In this document: piece after piece, positions 13,657-24,961 of the stretch
Numbering within the stretch: the stretch's first letter is position 1
Layout: each line of letters starts with the position of its first letter
Source: Pontederia crassipes
Taxonomy: Eukaryota > Streptophyta > Magnoliopsida > Commelinales > Pontederiaceae
DNA: 64,000 bases
Direction: 5' to 3'
Assembly (NCBI GenBank): GCA_030549335.1
Contig: CM060188.1
Span: forward strand, 8,742,001-8,806,000
Position numbers and translations under genes: made by a program
The notes under the pieces: model-generated
What the model was told of the DNA's origin: nothing
The model's database searches: none
Seen by the model: only the letters and a program-made list of their open reading frames with translations

Positions 13657-13851
13657 ATGTGCTTTAACGCCAGGAATTTCTTGTTTGAGTTTGATGTCTC
13701 AATTGCTCCTGTTGAGCTGGCCCTCTTCATTCTTGATGAGATAGGGGCTCATAATCTTGTTCAATCTGTGCCTTGTGCACAATCACACAATGGACCAAGA
13801 AATACTTCAAGGGCTGATCTACTAGATCACGTCCTTGGGGAAGACGGTTGA
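13657..13851 (+). other. Upstream ORF (64 codons) in the CIPK leader
   Basis: If the leader is spliced to 13612, the second 5'UTR exon contains this complete ORF beginning MCFNARNFLFEF. It ends 97 bases before the kinase ATG. A seven-codon ORF starting at 13649 comes just before it. Such ORFs often lower translation of the main frame. The peptide matches no family I know. A later acceptor would remove it. Confidence 0.4.
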
Positions 13852-13948
13852 GATATTCCTTTTTCTGTTGAAGTTCTCGCCCTAAATAAACTATATATTG
13901 GGTTAGTGGGAAGTCTAGCACATAGCTCGTGTTTTAGTTAATTTACAA

Positions 13949-15286
13949 ATGGATCCAGAAAAGAAAGGGAGTGTTTTGATGAATAAGTATGAAGTTGGAA
14001 GGTTGCTGGGGAAAGGAACTTTTGCCAAGGTTTATTATGCTAGGAATACAGTGACTTCTCAGAGTGTTGCCATAAAGGTGATTGACAAAGAGAAGGTCTT
14101 GAAGGTTGGGCTTATTGATCAGGTCAAGCGTGAGATTTCAGTGATGAGATTGGCGAAGCACCCTAATGTTGTGGAACTTTATGAGGTCATGGCAACGAAA
14201 ACCAAGATATATTTCATCCTTGAATGTATGAAAGGTGGGGAGTTGTTTAATAAGGTTGCTAAAGGAAAACTTAGAGAAGATGCTGCTCGGAAATATTTTC
14301 AACAGCTGATAAGCGCTGTTGACTACTGCCATAGTCGAGGTGTTTATCACCGTGATTTGAAACCTGAAAATCTTCTGATAGATGAGAATGGAAATTTGAA
14401 GGTTTCAGATTTTGGCTTGAGCGCCCTGGCTGAGTCAAAGAGACAGGATGGCTTACTTCACACAACTTGTGGTACTCCAGCTTATGTTGCTCCTGAAGTT
14501 ATCAACAGAAAGGGATATGATGGAGCCAAAGCCGACATCTGGTCTTGTGGAGTGATCTTGTTTGTTTTGATGGCTGGTCATCTCCCCTTTCATGATCCAA
14601 ATCTCATGGAGATGTATAGAAAGATCGGAAAAGCAGATTTCAAATGTCCAGGTTGGTTCCCGTCGGATGTTAGAAGGTTACTTCTTCGCATTCTTGATCC
14701 AAACCCTGGTACTAGAATCTCTATTGCAAAGATAATGGAACATCCTTGGTTTAAGAAAGGGCTTGGTGACAGACTACCCGTCAGCAAGATAGAAACAGAG
14801 GAGCCTAGTTCAGTAGAATTCGAAGAATCTAGTTCTTCGGGGAGCAACGTGATTGAGCGAAAGCAACAGATGGACAAGCTTGCCAACTTAAATGCTTTTG
14901 ACATCATTTCACTCTCTGCAGGATTTGATCTTTCAGGCTTGTTCGAAGAGACTGACTACAAGAAAGAAGCAAGGTTCACATCCAGACAACCAGCTTCGAT
15001 CATCATCTCAAAGTTGGAGGATATTGCCAAGTGCTCAAAGTTAAAAGTGAAGAAGAAGGATCATGGAGTGTTGAAAATGGATGGAACCAAGGTTGGCAGG
15101 AAGGGTGTTCTGGGCATCAGCGCGGAGATCTTCGAAGTTACTCCATCATTTCATCTTGTGGAAATAAGGCAGACTAATGGAGATACTATAGAGTACCAGA
15201 AATTGTGGAAAGAAGATATTAGACCAGCCCTTAAAGACATAGTGTGGAGGTGGCAGGGAGAAAAAGAGCAGCAGCAACAGCACTGA
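13949..15286 (+). CDS. CIPK: CBL-interacting protein kinase (SnRK3), intronless coding region
   Basis: A 445-residue serine/threonine kinase of the calcium-sensor pathway. A CBL protein binds its NAF motif and relieves autoinhibition, and targets are typically ion transporters at the plasma membrane or tonoplast. Visible features: Gly-rich loop GKGTFAKVY (21-29), Lys43, [10 protein letters not shown] with Asp136, DFG at 154-156, [10 protein letters not shown], then junction residues and NAF motif [19 protein letters not shown] (NAF at 315-317). A PPI-type C-terminal domain follows, with KLKVKKKD and [20 protein letters not shown]. Length and order are normal for the family. The ATG at 13949 is chosen because [20 protein letters not shown] matches typical family N-termini. 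A uniform moderate GC content and the intact frame indicate a working gene. It resembles the intronless CIPK2/10-type clade, but the member number cannot be assigned by eye. Confidence 0.97.
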   Translation: MDPEKKGSVLMNKYEVGRLLGKGTFAKVYYARNTVTSQSVAIKVIDKEKVLKVGLIDQVKREISVMRLAKHPNVVELYEVMATKTKIYFILECMKGGELFNKVAKGKLREDAARKYFQQLISAVDYCHSRGVYHRDLKPENLLIDENGNLKVSDFGLSALAESKRQDGLLHTTCGTPAYVAPEVINRKGYDGAKADIWSCGVILFVLMAGHLPFHDPNLMEMYRKIGKADFKCPGWFPSDVRRLLLRILDPNPGTRISIAKIMEHPWFKKGLGDRLPVSKIETEEPSSVEFEESSSSGSNVIERKQQMDKLANLNAFDIISLSAGFDLSGLFEETDYKKEARFTSRQPASIIISKLEDIAKCSKLKVKKKDHGVLKMDGTKVGRKGVLGISAEIFEVTPSFHLVEIRQTNGDTIEYQKLWKEDIRPALKDIVWRWQGEKEQQQQH

Positions 15287-16220
15287 GCTTTTTCCTTTTA
15301 TTTTGCATAGTCTAATCTCAGGAAGCAATATGTTGTTTTTACCCTTATGTTTTCCCAGACGTTTATTTCGTTGTGCATGCCACCTCTGTTCATAATGTTG
15401 CATTCTGTTGGATTTTGTTAACTGTTTCTAATATTGTAATGCATGCTTTAGTAGTGGATTTTCTTTATGATTCAGAGAATTGTCTCTGATCTTGTCCCTT
15501 GTCTTGTGGTTGGTATTGGTGCCTTCCTCGTTCATCCCTGTTCGGTTTGTTGCTAAATGTGGCTGGAGGACCATTCTGTTGTTATCTCTGTCATCTAGTT
15601 GTTATATCATTATAAAGGATCTGACAATGTATTTTCTTCACTTGGAACAGCTAAGGTTTAGTTAGGAATATGCTGGTGGTCTATTCTATTTGAAGGATTG
15701 TTATGATGGGCACTAATGACGCCACCCCATTATTCACATGTATAATTGTGATTAGGTGAGACGACAAAGTTAGATCCAGTGGTTTTGAGGCGATCTCTCG
15801 TTAATAGTAGAAAAATCGTTTTGTCAAAAATAGTTGAAAACATAACAGACAGCAAGATTTGAATTCTAAAAAAAACATAATTACATGTTAAGAGGTTATC
15901 TTATTCTGACCCAGACATGAAAAGAAAAGTTATTTTCTTCCAAAGTTTCAATTTTAGTATTTTAAGCTTCGAGTTCTTCTTAAGATACATAGATAGAGTA
16001 ACTTAGAACCAACACTTGATTGTTTCAATTAATAGCCGATAAGATCCTATTTCGTGAAGAGAAGCTGTGTTAGGTTTAAGACTAATTTTTCTACAAATAT
16101 AAAATTAACATTTTTCCAACAATTAGTCATGCACATTTTCTTTATGTGGAGGTTGAAATTTATGCTCCCAACAAATTTCAACGAAAGCATTAATCATCTA
16201 AAATTATTCTTTTTTCCTTT
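15287..16220. other. CIPK 3'UTR and following AT-rich intergenic DNA
   Basis: The first few hundred bases are T-rich, as expected for a 3'UTR. No gene is recognised beyond. Confidence 0.5.
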
Positions 16221-16221
16221 A

Positions 16222-16329
16222 TGGATATGTTGCACATAACAGACAACGAATAGCGTCGTATGATTCATGTAGTCGATCCTACCTAATAGGATAAGGCTTT
16301 GTTGTTGTTGTTGGATATGTTGCACATAA
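16222..16329 (+). mobile_element. 72-bp 5'-truncated RTE-tail insertion with 18-bp target duplication
   Basis: TGGATATGTTGCACATAA is found perfectly at 16222-16239 and 16312-16329. Between them (16240-16311) lies a short piece ending GGATAAGGCTTTG and (TTG)n, which is the common 3' end of plant RTE LINEs and their SINE partners. The long duplication and truncated body show target-primed reverse transcription. Confidence 0.85.
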
Positions 16330-17142
16330 AACACAAATAGTTTTGGACCTGATCCAGACATAGAAGATGGCCATTGTTTCAGAGAAAAAAAAAGTATAGT
16401 GATTAAGATATAAGACATGGTCCATGGTCTCAAATCCACCAATTTCGTTGGCACCCCTATAATTAATTGATCACATATATCACCAAATTGTCCGTGGATC
16501 GTTGCTAAGGGGCAACTAAACAACGTCGTTCATGAACAGCTTTTACAGATTGATTTCCCCAATTAAAAGTGACACAGTGCCGGGAACCATAAACTTGTTT
16601 AATTTCTAGAAATGTGGCAAATGGATGAGTAGATGATCCACATCTTGTTGATTGCTTGTGAACATAAAAATTATCAACCATCGATCGCTCTTCGGGAATA
16701 ATTTTGATTAGCACAAGGCAATGATAGATTTCACAGCAACCTGGTTCGCATTCATTCTTGGACTCCACACACACTACGTGTACGTGATCATTCCTCCACG
16801 TGGAAGCAAAGCATAGGATATGATGTGTTATCATTTGGATAAGACAAAGGATAAATTAGAGATGTGAAGCTTGAGAAAGACATTGGGAATCAATAATTGC
16901 GCATGACATTTTGGCTCGTTATGATTTTTTTTCCGGTGCATGATAAGGAAGTTCATAGATATAATATAAGAAAATTAAAGACTAAAAATAAAAAAAATAT
17001 ATACACTTTTCAACTCGTGATCTTTTAATTTTTGAATAATAGTGTGCGTCACTTCATTACACTCTCATTCCCGATTCTCGGCTCCATATGATCTTAATCT
17101 TAACTTATTGGTAATGCTTTTTGAATGTAAATTCTCTTGATC

Positions 17143-17145
<3 letters not shown>

Positions 17146-17184
<39 letters not shown>
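17146..17184. repeat. (TA)n microsatellite
   Basis: About 19 uninterrupted TA units. Confidence 0.95.
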
Positions 17185-17189
<5 letters not shown>

Positions 17190-17199
17190 CTCATATGAA

Positions 17200-17320
17200 A
17201 ATGTGTTTACGACGAGCATTTTTTCGACAGATAGTATCCGTCGAAATTTTTATTTTCCGACGGATTTCGCAAAATTTCAGACGATCGTGACTGTCAGAAA
17301 TGTCAATTTTTCTTGTAGTG
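17200..17320 (-). mobile_element. CACTA (En/Spm-type) terminus, single end
   Basis: Read on the minus strand from 17320, the sequence begins CACTACAAGAAAAATTGACA. It continues with repeats of CCGTCGGAAAA and CGACGGATA. CACTACAAGAAA is the usual start of plant CACTA elements, and short subterminal repeats are typical. I did not find a matching opposite end nearby, so only one terminus is supported. Confidence 0.65.
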
Positions 17321-17429
17321 CTGGACATTATTAGGATTTTTTTATGCTCTACTTTGTATTAAGTTCGTATGTAAAATTTCTAAGTAAATTATGTTATTCC
17401 ACGTATTGTAATCATCATTATTTTTTTAG

Positions 17430-19950
17430 TTGTTTTGGAAACGTAGTCCTGGGGAACAACTGCATGATTTTGATTCATTGATCGATTCGAATAATGGCGA
17501 GTTGGAAAGGTTTGGAAAACGAACTCTTGAAAGTGTTATTGTTGGGATAAGATTGATTGATTATGACTATTATCATTTGAGTAATAAATTTGACATTTCT
17601 CAATGCTGCCCATCTTACAATTCATATCTACTAAGCATTTGAGTTAAGCCAATTTGGCTTGTTTATAACACTACAATTAAGAAGAGTGTAATGTTATATG
17701 GTGAACGTCAAGATAAACGGCGAGATTCAGGATCGGAGATGTAGTAAGTGCAAGTTGACCCTCTTCGGTCCGATGGGAGCCTCCCCTCTACTTGGCTTTG
17801 CCTCCACACTCATGGATCCTTTGCCGAGCTAGGGAAGGGAGGTGATAGGTGCATCCTTCGGTTAGATCTCCGCTGGAGGGTGAAGCACGCTCCTTGCTCC
17901 TTGGCCTTTCTTGCTGCGTCGAGAGGGCACTCTCCAACGTCTGCATTCGCACTGCTTGCTCCACCCTTGTTCAGCTTCTTCGGGACCAATCGATGTCGCC
18001 GTGGGGAATGCATGGCATACTCTCCGATATTTAGTTTCTCCTAAAGAGACCTGACTATATTATTGAGCACCGTTACAAAGAAGCAAACCAACCTGTTAAC
18101 TCCTTGGCCCCTTTTGGTAGAACTCTTCTGCCCAATTTTTTTGGGACAATTGCCCACCCATGGGGCTTGTCGAATTTATGTACTCCGACTCCTCTGAAGC
18201 TTTTTATAATAGATAAATTTCTCCTTTTAAAAAATAATGTATATAATTAACGTCGAAGGATACAACACTCGTGATAAGTCGATAGACCTATTTGTAAATA
18301 ATTTTTCGACTTATTATATGGTGCGTTGTACGCTCGTATTATAAAATAATGAAACATGGCAATTGATTTTCAAATATAAATTAATTTTTCAATTTGGTTA
18401 TTCTACTAGTTAAGTAAAGATTGTGATAATCTACAATAAAATTAATTAGTTATACATAAATATTACATAATTTTATTTTAGAAAATCATAAGTTTGAGAA
18501 TTATGATGAAGATAAATAAAACATACTAAAAAATTATCGGAGAATTTTACGATGATCCTCTCAATGTATTTCAATAAAAAAATAAGCAAAAGGATAATAA
18601 AAAAAAAGCAAATACGTTCATCGTGTTTTTTTTTTGGTTTTAAGCACGCATGCGGGAACAACGGGAGGACTTGTTATTTGGATTATTTTAGTTAGAGATT
18701 GTAACACAGTGAACTATAAGTATTGTGCACTAAATTTAATTAAGTTTTCTTTTCTAGTAAACCTCCTTGATAATAAATATATATATAAAATATTGTGTAC
18801 TAAATTTTATTCATATTAGAAATATGTTACCTCATCCGATATTTCTTTAAAAAGTCGGTTTAGTATATACTAATTATTAATTCACTCAGTTATGATTATT
18901 TTTTAAGGTTGATTGCTTCCGCCAACCTTGTTTTGCATCATCATATCAATGAATAATCCATCCAAAATTCACAATTTTAGGTCGTTATGATGATCAAAAG
19001 AATAATTTTTCTAATTGTCCTGCATCAAATGGTACGAGAACCTCGCTATGACATCATAAATGGTTTTTAATTTATACTTGTATCTTAAAAATGTTATTTT
19101 TAAACAATTTTTACTAGTTCTATGATTTTTTGGTTATATGACCATTTTGAAAAAAATAAAATAACATTTAACGAGGGTGTCATGCATCATTTGTATTGAT
19201 ACGCGATGTTTGACATTATGTCAATAAAATGATAGCATGACATCATTCTTTCTTACTTTAGCAATCACCATAAACTTATCAAAAACATTAATCTATAAAA
19301 AATAATTGACTTAAATTTCATCAGGAACAATCATTTGATAAAATTTAAAATATAATCCCCGCCGAACGATTTTTCATCTTCTTTCTACTTCCCTCTCGTA
19401 AATTTAAAATTCATGAAGAAAGATAAAAATGACTCTCCATCTTCTTTTAGTAGTCTCATGCTATAGCATAACACAAAAAAAAGAGATTATAATATTAATA
19501 GTATTAGGTGAAGTGATAAGTAAGATTTAGAGTTCGATTTCTTATGAATATAAAAAAAATTTATTATTTAAGTACACAATTGAGATGATACTAATATTCG
19601 ATGTGCGATTGACTTTTAATTTGTGCACGGTGCATTTAATAAAATCATATGAGTTAGATTGTCAGCATGACTTAGTAGATATAGGGTCGTACTAATAAGA
19701 GTATAATGATCAAATAAAAAGTTAGGAGCATTGACAAATGGGAAATCATGGTGATGATGATCAGACGTGAAGCAGGTGGTGGTGGTTCATACATTGATTT
19801 CTATTTTTAAAGAAAATGTGCACTGCTCTTTTCGTTGCCCAACAGGTCAAAATGACATGCACTATAAATTCATCAACTTTTTTTAGTATTATAATTGTCG
19901 TAAGTGTTACTAGAATTTTTAAGAAGATGAATTAGGAGTCTTAAACATTT
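17430..19950. other. Intergenic, with a GC-rich patch at about 17750-18040
   Basis: The patch contains overlapping short ORFs on both strands with no recognisable domain and has abrupt edges in AT-rich DNA. It looks like transposon or captured sequence, but I found no terminal repeats around it. The rest is AT-rich and featureless. Confidence 0.4.
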
Positions 19951-20070
19951 TTTTTTTGTTGATAAATGATAATAGTTTCCCATCATGGATTCCAAGTTGG
20001 CCTCCACAAAGGGCGAAAGGAACATTACATGCATATGCATGCAGCAGCACGCCACATGGTGGCGTGTGCG

Positions 20071-20738
20071 TGTCACGGGGCGTTTCCCGTGACACGAAGC
20101 GTGAAGCCTCGCGGCACCAACGCCGCTCAACTTATAGCCCTCGGCCGCTCAGCGCCGAAAACATGGAACACATGCAGCCGCCCCGCACTGCGTAATATTG
20201 CGAAGTACCAAGTTATCCGCCCTTAGGGCATTTATCTTGTAAGGCCGTCCTTTATGAATGGCCAAGTAGGTGACGTTCCCGTAGGGTACGTCTTTTGCAT
20301 CTTCAATATGCAACAAGACTCCTATACCTACGGTACACTGGGAGGAGTTCACTAGTGTCTTCCGAGGCTCAATTGTATGTTATGTTTCATCATATTTAAT
20401 ACAAGTAAGCTTTCCTTTAATTCTAGTGTTATGGCCTTGAGCGTGGGGTGGCAACCCACATCGGTGTCCCTTCGTGGCGTCCCATGGTCCCTTCGTCGCC
20501 CCTTCGGACTTTAAGCGCCCAAGCGCCTACATTAGTGCCGCAACGCGCTAATGCCACGGTCTCGTGACGAGTAGTCCAACACTCTAGTCATGTCCGTGAT
20601 TGAATGCCTATAAGAGCGACTCTCGGCAAAGTCGTCTCGACCATAAAACTTCCGCTGCAAACTCAAAACAGGCTTGGCTAGGTGCCTATCCGCCTAGTCG
20701 CCGCACGTGGTCTAGTGTCCGAGAATGACCCCGTGACA
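20071..20738 (+). repeat. 5' LTR
   Basis: Starts TGTCACGGGG and ends CCCCGTGACA. The first 24 bases can fold into a hairpin, because TGTCACGGG is followed after GCGTTT by CCCGTGACA. A TATAAG near 20610 could serve as a core promoter. Confidence 0.93.
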
Positions 20739-20740
20739 AG

Positions 20741-20752
20741 TGGTATCAGAGC
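20741..20752 (+). other. Primer-binding site for initiator methionine tRNA
   Basis: TGGTATCAGAGC lies 2 bp after the 5' LTR. It is the standard complement to the 3' end of plant tRNA-iMet used by many LTR elements. Confidence 0.92.
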
Positions 20753-22626
20753 AGTTCTTCCTGCTCGGATTACCCAGCGACGATGACTCGCTTGTGTCGT
20801 CGCAACGTGCCCTGGCATAGGAGATGTGCTTCCGCTCAAATACTCCATCACGCCCAGGCGCACTGGTACCATGGTCTTTGATCGTGGACGCCAACGAGGA
20901 ATGCATGGCAAGCCTCCTCGCCGCACGCCCAGTCGTGCCCCGTAGCATGTTCCTCATACACCCGTGTCGTGTCAAGGAACGTCCGTCATGCATCATGATG
21001 GCGGATTGATCGCCCCGCCTAACCGGGACGGTCATGCGTCGCTCACTCGAGCAGATCAACCACCCCAGGTATACAGTCGGGAATCCTGAAGTGTCGCGTT
21101 GCGTCAAAGAGTGGCCATATGCTCCGCTTGATGGTCTTGCGCTGCTCATATCATGAGATCGCTTACACGAGCGTCGTGTAACTCGGAGGACCCGTGTCAC
21201 ATTCAGGGACTGTCGGTCATGCACTATCATGACGACCTGGCGCTGCTCGGTATTTCGTGACGTCGCATCGCATGCCCAGTCATGCAACGTGAAGTGCACA
21301 ACCGCTTCACGGGAGAAGTTGGCTTAAAGACAAATATCAAGGTTCACGGTCCCTTTTCGGCCAAAGAATATCATCCCTTCGGCCAAGGAACATCAATCAC
21401 AAGCATCTTGTCGTGCCGCAGCATCGCCTGCCACGCCACGATGACTTTCAGGAATGGAGCAAAGCGTTGATTACTTGCAAACACTCGTGGACGAGCTGTC
21501 AGCCTTGCCTGCCTCGTCAAGTGTCGCCCCGCAAGCGGCGCGATGTCATCCATCAAGGAGTGGGACGAACTTGATACATGCCAACGCAAATCGACGCCTC
21601 AACTCAGCGACCAATTTGGCAAATGGTCTGAGCGTCGAGCATCGGCGAACCTTGGCATGCTGCTGTCAAGCGTTCTGCCGCCAACCGAAGGAAGGAGTGC
21701 CCTTTCCCTTTGGACATCGCCTCGAGTAATCGAAGCGGACTCCAAGGATCACAATGCGAAAGTTTCGAAGGACACATTGACGATGTCGTCCCTTCGAATG
21801 GAGATGGAGGTAATGTTGGAAGCTCATGCCACGAGTTCACCAACCGCAGTCCGCTTATCTAAGCGGAGCGTCTTCACAAGCATCCGCCCGGATTAGTGAA
21901 GGCCCGGAACGGCTACTCTTTCGCAAGGGTCAAGCCGCCCGGTGGACGAGTATGTCAAAGGTGTATGATCCAGGATGACAAGCACAGTGACATTACTTTG
22001 TCCAAGGTGCGGACGGACGAGCATCGAAGGTGCATCCTCTTCGTGAACGAGCACAACGATCTCGCCCCGTCTATACCCCAAAGGGATTGTCAAAGCTTCA
22101 CAGGAGGTCCCAGGATCGGAAGAAGGCATATCCCAAGAATCCTGCAAGATGTGGCAAACTCAGGATGGCGTTGCCATCGCGACAATGCAGAATATGGCAA
22201 ACATGCATCCCAGACATGGGACGGAAGAATTGGCAGTTCATCAATTATGCAGTGCCCTGACAAGTTGGGACTGGAGGTCAAGATCGCATTGTTCAGCATC
22301 GGCCAGATGGGCATGTTGAAGGAGGAAGTGAAAGGAATCACCGAACGACGCCTACAGTGTTCCCAGGAGGATGAAGACCCAGTGTTGGTGCTCTTCAAGC
22401 AGAGGGGTTAGAAGCTTTGGACTAGGAAGGAGTTGGAACGACCGGATCGTCCAACCTCCGCTCACTAGTTGATGCTGCCAAGTCCATCAGGACAAGTGCC
22501 GTACCACCAAAGCCCTTGGGCAAGGGCAATGGTGGGGGAGAGAAGCTCAAGTCGCAAGGAGGAAGCTACTTATGCCGAAGAGATAGATCGCACATCGAAG
22601 CAGGAGAAGCGGATCGAACCACAGGC

Positions 22627-23290
22627 ACATGTGGGGAGACCCTCATCGTCGCTCATAGCGACTGGGAGTGGACAAGGTGCGGAATGTTATACCAAAGAAC
22701 CTTGCTCCACCTCAAACCGTCGAGATATCTATTGTCCACCAAGGGGAAGGTGGAGCTGTTCTCAAGGCTCGGCGGACGAAGGACTCAACGTTGCAGCCAT
22801 CTGCAACTTGGGGACAGCGAGTTGAACCACAAGGAAATGTGGGGAGACTCTCGCCGCCCACTATGGCGATTTGGATGGACAAGGCATGGATTGTCATATC
22901 AAAGAACCTTGTCCCGCCTCAAGACTGCCGAAGCATCATGTGGTCACCAAGGAGGAGGTGGTCCTGCGCTTTTAGTTCGGCAGAGATATGGAAGACTCTA
23001 CGTTGCAATCATTTGCAACATAGAGACATTGAGTTAAGCCCACAAAGAGACCTGAAGCGTCCCAAAGTATCCGTGGGAAGACTCTCGTCGCTCATCATAG
23101 CGACCCCAGGCACTCGAAGCAGACAAGCTACAAGCATCGACATCGGAGGGCTTGTGCTGTTTCAAACCGTCGAAATTCAAGAATGATCATCGAGGGTGAG
23201 ATGGTCCCGCACTTCACATTCGACGGAAGGAAGACCTTATGCTGCGGCCATCCGCAACATGAAGGCATCGAGTCAAGTCATGCAGGTCGA
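22627..23290 (+). repeat. Imperfect tandem repeats of about 210 bp inside the LTR element
   Basis: At least three diverged units follow one another. Each has a GGGGAGACTCTCGTCGCTCA-like start, then CAAAGAACCTTG or a related phrase, a GGAGGTGGTCCTG-like phrase, and finally CTACGTTGCAGCCATCTGCA before a GAGTTGAAC-like end. A partial fourth start (GCGAGACTCTTCATCGTG) follows at about 23295. Non-coding spacer arrays of this type are common in non-autonomous elements. Confidence 0.65.
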
Positions 23291-23730
23291 ATGGCGAGAC
23301 TCTTCATCGTGTTCTACACGACCCTGAGACAACTCTTCTCCGCGCTATTCCTGAAGGCATACAAGAGTTGTTTCACCCCCAAAGAAGCCAAACCACACAA
23401 GTTGACGCTGCGCAAGTCGAAGAGAAGTGAAGCCAACAGAGACTTGATGGACGGATAGTTGCTTGATGAAGTCAGACCGCACATGGCGGACTCCACTGGC
23501 GCTGCACAAGTGATGACCCCGGATTGGACGAAGGATCAGCGAGCGAAGCAGGCCTGAGGGAGGAGTCCTCAGCGAGACCCCAAGGAGCGGGCATTCCTGG
23601 CGTTGCGTGATGCTGGTGAAGTTGAAGTCAAGGCAAAGAAGGCAGAATTGAACGAGACAAGCGAAGTCAAGACTCAAGACGAAGGCCCCGAGGAAGCCCG
23701 GACAACGGCGTCGGGGGCGTCGCCGACTTT

Positions 23731-23742
23731 GGTGGGGGAGAA
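23731..23742 (+). other. Polypurine tract
   Basis: GGTGGGGGAGAA lies directly against the 3' LTR start (TGTCACGG). It is the expected plus-strand priming site. Confidence 0.8.
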
Positions 23743-24410
23743 TGTCACGGGGCGTTTCCCGTGACACGAAGCGTGAAGCCTCGCGGCACCAACGCCGCTC
23801 AACTTATAGCCCTCGGCCGCTCAGCGCCGAAAACATGGAACACATGCAGCCGCCCCGCACTGCGTAATATTGCGGAGTACCAAGTTATCCGCCCTTAGGG
23901 CATTTATCTTGTAAGGCCGTCCTTTATGAATGGCCAAGTAGGTGACGTTCCCGTAGGGTACGTCTTTTGCATCTTCAATATGCAACAAGACTCCTATACC
24001 TACGGTACACTGGGAGGAGTTCACTAGTGCCTTCCGAGGCCCAATTGTATGTTATGTTTCATCATATTTAATACAAGTAAGCTTTCCTTTAATTCTAGTG
24101 TTATGGCCTTGAGCGTGGGGTGGCAACCCACATCGGTGTCCCTTCGTGGCGTCCCGTGGTCCCTTCGTCGCCCCTTCGGACTTTAAGCGCCCAAGCGCCT
24201 ACATTAGTGCCGCAACGCGCTAATGCCACGGTCTCGTGACGAGTAGTCCAACACTCTAGTCATGTCCGTGATTGAATGCCTATAAGAGCGACTCTCGGCA
24301 AAGTCGTCTCGATAATAAAACTTCCGCTGCAAACTCAAAACAGGCTTGGCTAGGTGCCTATCCGCCTAGTCGCCGCACGTGGTCTAGTGTCCGAGAATGA
24401 CCCCGTGACA
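23743..24410 (+). repeat. 3' LTR
   Basis: Same length as the 5' LTR, about 99% identical by eye, ending CCCCGTGACA before the TGCG flank. Confidence 0.93.
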
Positions 24411-24961
24411 TGCGCAGGCAGGTCTCATCGTACGCCATCAAGCCCGCTGCCTGCAATCTTCTCCGCGCCACTCATTGGCGCATAGCACCGATGCGGGCGC
24501 TCGTCACTAAACACAGGAGAATGCAGCCTAATAATTCGTCTTGAGCTATGTCCGTTGATCCACTCGGTTTCTTCCAGCCTTGGTATGCGTTTGCACTTTT
24601 GCGGAGCCCCCACCTGCAACCATCCACCCACCATGTCCACAAGCCTCATCTTAACATCGAAAGAGAGAGACGATATTTTTTTTATTTTCGTTCCACGCCA
24701 ATGTCCGAAAGTAGCATTGATCATCCAATCCAAATGACACTAAGAGTTATGCGCTCTGATCACGGGTTGAAATTTCGACCCACCATGTCCGACTAATTTG
24801 ATGTCATCTCGAGCAGCATGCCTGACTATGGCAGATGAGGCTCCCATCGAAATTTTTTTACATCCATAAAAATTCGAACTCGAAACTTTTACTTAAGCGA
24901 TGATAAATTATTATCCACGTCATTCCAACTCTCAATTGGTGAGATGATGTTTTTAAGATAA
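24411..24961. other. Gap between the LTR element and the first Mutator-like element
   Basis: Moderately GC-rich to about 24840, then AT-rich. Short ORFs on both strands have no recognisable domain. I cannot say what it is. Confidence 0.3.

Larger units (their letters stand above)
20071..24410 (+). mobile_element. Young LTR retrotransposon, non-autonomous (LARD-like)
   Basis: Two 668-bp LTRs (20071-20738 and 23743-24410) bound a 3.0-kb interior. The LTRs begin TGTCACGGGG and end CCCCGTGACA. By eye they differ at about six positions (about 0.9%), so insertion is recent: roughly a third of a million years at the 1.3e-8 per site per year often used for grasses. The flanks share TGCG, a 4-bp target duplication. 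A primer-binding site and a polypurine tract are in place. I recognise no gag, protease, reverse transcriptase or integrase in the interior, so it would depend on another element. The interior is GC-rich compared with its surroundings and carries imperfect tandem repeats. It is structurally whole as a non-autonomous element. Confidence 0.92.

Noticed and set aside
16505-16834. 109-codon minus ORF
   Set aside because: No recognisable domain and no supporting context.
17748-18044. 98-codon ORF in a GC-rich patch as a gene
   Set aside because: Overlapping ORFs exist on both strands and no domain is seen. It is more likely inserted repeat DNA.
20712-21299. 195-codon minus-strand ORF
   Set aside because: It begins inside the LTR element interior antisense to it, has no known domain and is likely chance in GC-rich DNA.
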